Source: Paenarthrobacter sp. Z7-10
Lineage (GTDB): Bacteria; Actinomycetota; Actinomycetes; Actinomycetales; Micrococcaceae
Length of the DNA stretch: 56,974 nucleotides
Direction of reading: 5' to 3'
Assembly: GCF_026932795.1 (NCBI RefSeq)
Contig: NZ_JADPVH010000024.1
Coordinates: 1 to 56,974, forward strand
Under the pieces are notes generated by a model. It saw only the letters and a list, made by a program, of their open reading frames with translations, was not told the DNA's origin and did not search any database. Positions 52,361-56,974 of the stretch are shown here, in pieces (position 1 is the first letter of the stretch; every line of letters begins with the position of its first letter). A program made the position numbers and the translations under genes.

Positions 52361-53185
52361 TCAGGAAACGGAGGCGCCCATTGGCGCAGCATGGTGGTGC
52401 CCGCGGGTGGTGATACCGCCGAAGGTGTGATCCCCCACTGCTGTCAGGTAAGCATTGCGCCGCTGCGGCGCAATGCGCGACAGCGGCACATACTCGATGG
52501 CGCCGTCGTCGTCCGCGTAATGCGTGGCCATACCATCGGTGAGCAGCCGGATCGCCTCGGCACGCTGCTGCGAGACCGCGGAATGCGTGGAGCCGAGCTC
52601 GGCGGCGATTTCCTTGACGCTGCGGTCCTGAAAGTAAATCTGTTCAACGACGTAGCGCATCTTCTCCGGCAGCGCTGCAACGGCGGCGCGCAAATACTTC
52701 AGGCGTTCGGAGGCCAGCAGTTCCTTCTCCGGTGAGGCGCTGTCTGCGACGAGGAACTCGGCAGTGACGTCGTCGAGGGTGGATACCGTTCGAGCGGCAT
52801 CGGCCAGAGCCGCGGCCGCCTCCTCACCGCTCACACCCAACGCACCGGCAATTTCATCCACTGAGGGAGTGCGGCCAAGGGCTGCTGTCAGGGTCTCGCG
52901 GACCACGAGGGTTTCCTTTATCCGCTTTCGGGCCGAACGCGGTGCCCAGTCATTGGCCCGCATCTCATCAGCGAAGGCTCCGACAATGCGCCGGCGGGCA
53001 AAGGCGCCGAACGGCACACCCAAGTCCGGGTTGAAGGACTCAGCCGAGGTGATCAGCGCCAGCGCGCCAACTGATGCCAGATCATCACGGGACAGATGTG
53101 TGGCCTTGGCACACAATTCGGAGACGAGATAGCCCACCAATGGAAGGTTTTCGACCACCATCTCGTTACGCAGCGCACGATTCAC
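52361..53185 (-). CDS. fliA: Flagellar sigma factor FliA (sigma-28 family)
   Basis: 274 aa from the GTG at 53185, preceded by GGGGGT; the longer open frame adds an unsupported tail. Region 2 (LVGYLVSELCAKATHLSRDDLASVGALALI, GVPFGAFARRRIVGAFADEMR), region 3 (LGRTPSVDEIAGALGVSGEEA) and region 4 with its helix-turn-helix (VVEQIYFQDRSVKEIAAELGSTHSAVSQQRAEAIRLL) are complete. A His-rich C-terminus (RGHHHAAPMGASVS) is extra. It should read the four TWAC-N15-GYCGAYAG promoters here. No flgM anti-sigma gene is seen in the window. Confidence 0.93.
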   Translation of the reverse strand: MNRALRNEMVVENLPLVGYLVSELCAKATHLSRDDLASVGALALITSAESFNPDLGVPFGAFARRRIVGAFADEMRANDWAPRSARKRIKETLVVRETLTAALGRTPSVDEIAGALGVSGEEAAAALADAARTVSTLDDVTAEFLVADSASPEKELLASERLKYLRAAVAALPEKMRYVVEQIYFQDRSVKEIAAELGSTHSAVSQQRAEAIRLLTDGMATHYADDDGAIEYVPLSRIAPQRRNAYLTAVGDHTFGGITTRGHHHAAPMGASVS

Positions 53186-53234
53186 TTGTAGGACCCCCAG
53201 GAAGCTCAAGACTGCTAGAAATTGGGCTCCCCCC

Positions 53235-53254
53235 TGGCCTGGAGACACAGGCCA
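53235..53254. promoter_or_regulatory. Inverted repeat upstream of fliA
   Basis: TGGCCTG and CAGGCCA around GAGACA, 50 bp before the fliA start and between fliA and the divergent flgN promoter. It could be an operator for fliA or a leader hairpin. A possible -35/-10 pair for fliA (TTTCAC, 17 bp, TACGAA on the minus strand) lies just upstream. Confidence 0.35.
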
Positions 53255-53301
53255 TTCGTACTATCTGGGACGCACACGTGAAACATACCATCAAAAAGGC
53301 C

Positions 53302-53328
53302 TAACATGGGAGTGTTTCCTGTCGATAG
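53302..53328 (+). promoter_or_regulatory. FliA (sigma-28)-type promoter of flgN-flgK-flgL-fliW
   Basis: TAAC (53302-53305), 15 bp, GTCGATAG (53321-53328) on the plus strand, 61 bp before the flgN start. Same geometry as the three minus-strand promoters. Confidence 0.7.
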
Positions 53329-53389
53329 TTAATAACAACTGGGCGGCGGTCGGAAGTCCATCTGAATAATCAAGAGGAGCTGATGAAAC

Positions 53390-53872
53390 GTGGGTGCCCA
53401 GGAACTCTCAGCGTTGCTCTGGAAAGAACGTGAGCTGCTGGAGCTGCTGACGTTCAAACTGGAAGAGGAACAGCTGATCCTGACCTCGGGGAAGTCCCGC
53501 TGGCTTCAGCATGCCACCCGCGAGGTCGAGCAGGTGGTGGAGCACCTGCGAAGCGCTGGATTGGGCAGCAGTGTGGAGGTTTCCGCACTGGCAAGGGCAT
53601 GGGGATCGGACGAAAGCGCCACCCTGCGTGAGCTGGTGGCGCAGGCACCAGCCGGGCCATGGGGGGAAATCTTCGACTCCCATCTGAAGGCGATGGTCGC
53701 CCTGACCAGCCAGGTCCGTGAGCTGCGTGACGCCAATGACCAATTCCTCCGTGCCGCGGCCCGATCTGCGCAGGAGACGCTGGTGAGCGCGGGCACGGAC
53801 TCCGGCACCTACGACTTCCGCGGCGCCACCGGTACCGATGCCGGCGCCCGACTTTTCGACAGATCCTTGTGA
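53390..53872 (+). CDS. flgN: Flagellar export chaperone FlgN
   Basis: 160 aa, GTG at 53390 behind AAGAGGAG. All-helical FlgN family protein: LSALLWKERELLELLTFKLEEEQLILTSGKSRWL and LKAMVALTSQVRELRDANDQFLRAAARSAQETL. It chaperones FlgK and FlgL, whose genes follow immediately. Identity is from helical pattern and position. Confidence 0.88.
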   Translation: MGAQELSALLWKERELLELLTFKLEEEQLILTSGKSRWLQHATREVEQVVEHLRSAGLGSSVEVSALARAWGSDESATLRELVAQAPAGPWGEIFDSHLKAMVALTSQVRELRDANDQFLRAAARSAQETLVSAGTDSGTYDFRGATGTDAGARLFDRSL

Positions 53873-53882
53873 GGACCCAACC

Positions 53883-55307
53883 ATGAGCACCTTCGGCGCC
53901 CTGAATACCGCGTTTTCAGGCCTCAATGCCGCCCGACAGGGTTTGAATGTCGTGGGGCAGAACATAGCCAACGCCAACACTGCCGGCTACACCCGGCAGC
54001 GGGTCAGCACCTCCTCTGTCCCAGCAACGGCCGACGTGGGGCTTTTCAGTGGTGGAACACGTGCCGGCCAGGGCGTATCGGTCGACGGCGTTGCCCGCCT
54101 GGGCGATTCGTTCCTCGATGCCCGGGTGCGCTCCACCACGGCCGACGCAGGCTACACCGCAGTGCGAAGCAACGCCCTGACCGCTATTGAGGACAGCACC
54201 CGTGAACCCGGCGAGGACGGCATCTCGGCGAAACTCACGGCCTTCTGGGCCGGATGGGGCGCCGTCTCCAATCAGGCCGGCGAGCCGGCGCCGGCGGTGC
54301 TGCTTCTTTCCGCCGCGAACGCTCTGACCGGGCAGTTGGCCAGCGGTTACAGTGCGTTGGAGGACCAGTGGTCGCAGACCCGGTCACAAACGGACGCGAT
54401 GACCACTGACCTAAACAACGCGGCGTCGCAGGTGGCCGACCTGAACGCCGCGATCCGCTCCACGCTGGCAGCCGGCGGTTCAGCCAATGAGCTGATGGAC
54501 CAGCGCAGCACGCTGACAACCAGTATCGCTTCACTCGCCGGCGGTACGGTCAGGGAGGCAAAGGACGGAACGGTCGATGTCTACATCGGCGGAAACCCCC
54601 TCGTTACCGGCGCAACATCCCGGACGGTGAAACTCACCGGCGCGTCCAGTATGGACGCCAACGGTGCGGCTGCTCCGGTGCAGCTGGAGTGGGCGGACAA
54701 TCCCGGCCAAATGGTACCGCTGGACGGCGGTGAAATAGCAGGCGCTATCTCCGTACTGGCTCCGGCGGACGGCACGGACTCAGGCGGTGCGATAGCTGAG
54801 GCGGCGAAGTCCTACAACGACTTTGCCAGCAACCTCAGCGCCGCAGTCAATGCCGTGCACGCCGGGGGCGTCACTTCCGCCGGAAAGCCGGGGACGAACT
54901 TCTTCGCCAGCTCCGGAGGTCCTGCAGCAAAAAACCTCACCGTTGTGCCGCAAAGCGTCGCCGACCTGGCCACCGGAGCCCCCGGCGCTGGCGGCCTGGA
55001 CGGCAGCAATGCGGACAAAATTTCGCAGCTAGGCACCGGTCCGGCATCCCCGGACAGCGCCTGGAGCACTTTCATCACCAAACTCGGCGTTTCCTCCCGC
55101 ACGGAACAGCAGCACGGCACACTCGCCGCTGCCTCCGCCTCGGCGGCAGTACAGACGCAGGCCTCCTCCGCCTCGGTGGACCTCGACGAGGAAAACATGA
55201 ACATGCTCTCGTATCAGCACGCCTACCAAGCCGCCGCCCGGGTCATGACGGCCGTTGATGACATGCTGGATACGCTGATCAACAAAACCGGACTTGTGGG
55301 GAGATAG
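53883..55307 (+). CDS. flgK: Hook-filament junction protein FlgK (HAP1)
   Basis: 474 aa from the ATG at 53883 with GAGGA upstream. N-terminal STFGALNTAFSGLNAARQGLNVVGQNIANANTAGYTRQRV and C-terminal NMNMLSYQHAYQAAARVMTAVDDMLDTLINKTGLVGR are typical. Shorter than enteric FlgK (about 550), with a reduced middle. Joins the hook to FlgL. Confidence 0.96.
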   Translation: MSTFGALNTAFSGLNAARQGLNVVGQNIANANTAGYTRQRVSTSSVPATADVGLFSGGTRAGQGVSVDGVARLGDSFLDARVRSTTADAGYTAVRSNALTAIEDSTREPGEDGISAKLTAFWAGWGAVSNQAGEPAPAVLLLSAANALTGQLASGYSALEDQWSQTRSQTDAMTTDLNNAASQVADLNAAIRSTLAAGGSANELMDQRSTLTTSIASLAGGTVREAKDGTVDVYIGGNPLVTGATSRTVKLTGASSMDANGAAAPVQLEWADNPGQMVPLDGGEIAGAISVLAPADGTDSGGAIAEAAKSYNDFASNLSAAVNAVHAGGVTSAGKPGTNFFASSGGPAAKNLTVVPQSVADLATGAPGAGGLDGSNADKISQLGTGPASPDSAWSTFITKLGVSSRTEQQHGTLAAASASAAVQTQASSASVDLDEENMNMLSYQHAYQAAARVMTAVDDMLDTLINKTGLVGR

Positions 55308-55310
55308 CGC

Positions 55311-56225
55311 ATGCTCAGTCGTGTGACCAACCAGACCATAATGGCCTCCGCGCAGCGGAACCTGCAGTCGAGTGCGGCCCAACTGGCCAAGGCGCAGTCT
55401 CAGGCCATGTCGCTGAAGGTGATGGACCGGCCCTCGGATAATCCGATGGCTGCTGCCGCGTCGCTGCAGGTGCGGGCACAGGCAGCGGCCGCGGATCAGT
55501 ACGGCCGCAATATCGACAACGGCACATCTTGGCTTGCCACCATTGACACCGCAATGTCCAACACCAACAGTCTTCTGAACCAGGTCCGGGACCTGACGGT
55601 TCAGGGTGGGAACGGCTCGCTCAATCAGGCCGCAAAGGACGTGCTGGCCGGACAGTTGGATAGTCTCAAGACAGACCTGCTGAACCAGGCAAACACGAAG
55701 TTTATGGGCCGGAACGTCTTTGCCGGTAACTCCGATGCCACCGCTGCTTTCGTCCAGACAAGTGCTCCTGGTACCGGCACATCCACGGTTACGTATACCG
55801 GGACGCCGGGAGCGATCGTGGAACGGCGCATCGGTCCCGACACCACCGTGCGGGTTGACGCCGACGGAGACGCGATCTTCGGCAGCAAGGGCGCGGCCGG
55901 ATCGGTCTTCAGCCTGCTGGACAGCATTGCTTCCGACCTGCGCAAGGGGTTGGATCCCACCGCTCATTTGACGGAAGTTGACGCACGGATGACCACCGTC
56001 AGAGGGCAGCAGGCGGATATGGGCGCCCGGCAGGCACAGATCCTGAAGGCAAAGGACACAAACGTGGAACTGCAAGGGTCGTTGGAAGCGAACCGGGCCG
56101 GCATCGAGGACCTCGATCTGGGCAAGGCCATCCTTGATCTGCAGTTGCAGCAGGTCAACTATCAGGCGGCCTTGGCCGTTACGGCGAAAGTTCTCCCGCA
56201 GACCTTGATGGACTTCCTGCGGTGA
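55311..56225 (+). CDS. flgL: Hook-filament junction protein FlgL (HAP3)
   Basis: 304 aa, ATG at 55311 with GGGGAG upstream. N-terminal MLSRVTNQTIMASAQRNLQSSAAQLAKAQSQAMSLKVMDRPSDNPMAAA and C-terminal DLDLGKAILDLQLQQVNYQAALAVTAKVLPQTLMDFL. The flagellin-like ends and a short middle fit FlgL. Three bases after flgK, and shares GTGA with fliW. Confidence 0.96.
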   Translation: MLSRVTNQTIMASAQRNLQSSAAQLAKAQSQAMSLKVMDRPSDNPMAAAASLQVRAQAAAADQYGRNIDNGTSWLATIDTAMSNTNSLLNQVRDLTVQGGNGSLNQAAKDVLAGQLDSLKTDLLNQANTKFMGRNVFAGNSDATAAFVQTSAPGTGTSTVTYTGTPGAIVERRIGPDTTVRVDADGDAIFGSKGAAGSVFSLLDSIASDLRKGLDPTAHLTEVDARMTTVRGQQADMGARQAQILKAKDTNVELQGSLEANRAGIEDLDLGKAILDLQLQQVNYQAALAVTAKVLPQTLMDFLR

Positions 56226-56590
56226 GCGTACTGACCTTTTTGGCACCACCGCCGGGACTGGCACCGCTGGTGGATTTTGACCTGAAGCCCGTCTCGGGCG
56301 CCGCAGGGCTGTACACACTGCAGTCCGTTGCGAATGCGGAGAAAAGGATGTTCGTCCTGGACGCTTCCGTTTACCTGCCTGAGTATTCGCCGATTCTCTC
56401 GGATGCGCAGTGCGCGTCGTTGACCCTCGGCAGCCCGGAAGACGCACAGGTCCTGGTGGTCGCAAACCCTGGCACGGGTTCCACAACGCTGAATCTGCTG
56501 GCCCCCATAGTGGTTAATCGGACGACGGATATCTGTTCGCAGCTGATCCTGGAAGGACAGGGCTGGCCGTTGCGCGCCGTGCTGGGCTAA
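56222..56590 (+). CDS. fliW: Flagellar assembly factor FliW (CsrA antagonist)
   Basis: 122 aa, GTG at 56222 overlapping the flgL stop. FliW beta-barrel pattern: VLTFLAPPPGLAPLVDFDLKPV, LYTLQSVANAEKRMFVLDASVYLPEYSPILSDA, VLVVANPGTGSTTLNLLAPIVVN, QLILEGQGWPLRAVLG. FliW binds free flagellin or CsrA and so relieves CsrA repression once flagellin is exported. In many bacteria csrA is the next gene; here csrA is 29 kb away at the other end of the island. Confidence 0.93.
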   Translation: MSVLTFLAPPPGLAPLVDFDLKPVSGAAGLYTLQSVANAEKRMFVLDASVYLPEYSPILSDAQCASLTLGSPEDAQVLVVANPGTGSTTLNLLAPIVVNRTTDICSQLILEGQGWPLRAVLG

Positions 56591-56593
56591 TTT

Positions 56594-56611
56594 CCGCCAG
56601 CTAGCTGGCGG
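56594..56611 (+). terminator. Perfect 18-bp palindrome right after fliW
   Basis: CCGCCAGC-TA-GCTGGCGG starts 3 bp after the fliW stop. Likely end of the flgN-fliW transcript, but no T-run follows. Confidence 0.4.
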
Positions 56612-56821
56612 AGGCAATCATCCTCCGCATGGTGGTACCCCGCAACAAAACCACCACCATCGGCGCCAGCTTCGCCAATACCCTGGAATCTCTTCTTCCG
56701 GTACCCCGGTAAGGCAGTGGCAGGAAGATACTGAAGACGGCATTTTGGCGACAGTGACAGCACCGGCAAGTGTTGGCGACATTCGTCCGCACTGTGGCGA
56801 CGCCGGCACCGGCCGCGGTTG

Positions 56822-56865
56822 AAAAAAGCCCTACCGGATCTATCGGGGGAATGACCCGGCAGGGC
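56822..56865 (-). terminator. Rho-independent terminator facing left
   Basis: On the minus strand GCCCTGCCGG and CCGGTAGGGC pair (one mismatch) around an 18-nt loop, followed immediately by six Ts. The best canonical intrinsic terminator in the window; it must serve a gene right of the window. Confidence 0.8.
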
Positions 56866-56943
56866 CTCCCTGCAATTCTACTTTGCGGGCAGCGTCCCTG
56901 TGCCATCATGCCCGGCCTGCCCGGTATGGGTGAGTACGCGAAA

Positions 56944-56974
56944 TGAGAGGGCCGGCCGAGGGCCGGCCCTCTCA
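56944..56974. terminator. 14-bp perfect hairpin at the window edge
   Basis: Arms TGAGAGGGCCGGCC and GGCCGGCCCTCTCA with a 3-nt loop, ending at the last base of the window. On the minus strand only TTTCG follows; the plus-strand side is cut off. Confidence 0.6.

Larger units (their letters stand above)
56612..56974. other. Right-edge stretch without a gene
   Basis: No convincing coding region up to the window end. It holds a minus-strand terminator (56822-56865) and a second hairpin at the edge (56944-56974), so a minus-strand gene probably lies just outside. Confidence 0.55.

Noticed and set aside
53383-53433. ATG at 53383 as the flgN start
   Set aside because: It is in another frame and stops after 16 codons; the GTG at 53390 opens the FlgN frame.
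56601-56909. Minus-strand open frame of 102 codons at the right edge
   Set aside because: Runs through the intrinsic terminator at 56822-56865 and has no ribosome binding site or motif.

Overview
The window is high-GC, gene-dense DNA. Its families point to an actinobacterium of the Arthrobacter type (Micrococcaceae): a DinB-type mycothiol-family enzyme, actinobacterial -10 boxes of the TANNNT type placed 6-7 nt before start codons, an RmuC/IspH/XseAB neighbourhood, and a Gram-positive style flagellum with FliW and CsrA and without L/P ring genes. This assignment rests on gene content alone.

Positions 1-26.9 kb are a housekeeping and metabolic half. In order they hold rmuC, ispH, a frameshifted membrane protein gene, xseA-xseB, a PPK2 polyphosphate kinase, an alanine-type aminotransferase, a four-gene osmoprotectant ABC importer, rsgA (preceded by an unannotated 24-codon ORF with a strong ribosome binding site), a succinate-semialdehyde-type dehydrogenase, a BadF/GlcNAc-kinase-like protein, a nitronate monooxygenase, two MFS transporters each beside an Lrp/AsnC regulator, corA, a GlcD-type flavoprotein, a DinB protein, an AlaX-like tRNA editing protein, a two-TM protein and an aldo/keto reductase. 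A palindromic element of about 62 bp followed by G-rich DNA occurs at two intergenic sites.

Positions 26.9-56.6 kb are one flagellar island of 34 genes. Read right to left are flgB-flgC-fliE-fliF-fliG-fliH-fliI-fliJ-nlpC-fliK-flgD-flgE; then, behind a strong terminator, flbD-motA-motB-fliM-fliN-fliO-fliP-fliQ-fliR-flhB-flhA-flhF-like and csrA. Flagellin, fliD-fliS-fliT-like and fliA lie further right on the same strand. The divergent operon flgN-flgK-flgL-fliW reads left to right. No che, flgF, flgG, flgJ, fliL, flgM or flhG genes are present in the window.

The main regulatory result is a two-layer circuit readable from the DNA. Four transcription units begin with the same sigma-28-like promoter, T[A/T]AC-N15-G[C/T]CGA[C/T]AG, matching the FliA encoded in the island. 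Three of the resulting mRNA leaders carry CsrA-type A-N-GGA sites. In the flagellin and flgB leaders, hairpins present AUGGAU or ACGGAUC in the loop at or near the predicted mRNA 5' end. csrA (with an unusual Pro/Ala tail) and fliW sit at opposite ends of the island. This suggests that CsrA-FliW control here may reach the rod/basal-body operon as well as flagellin.
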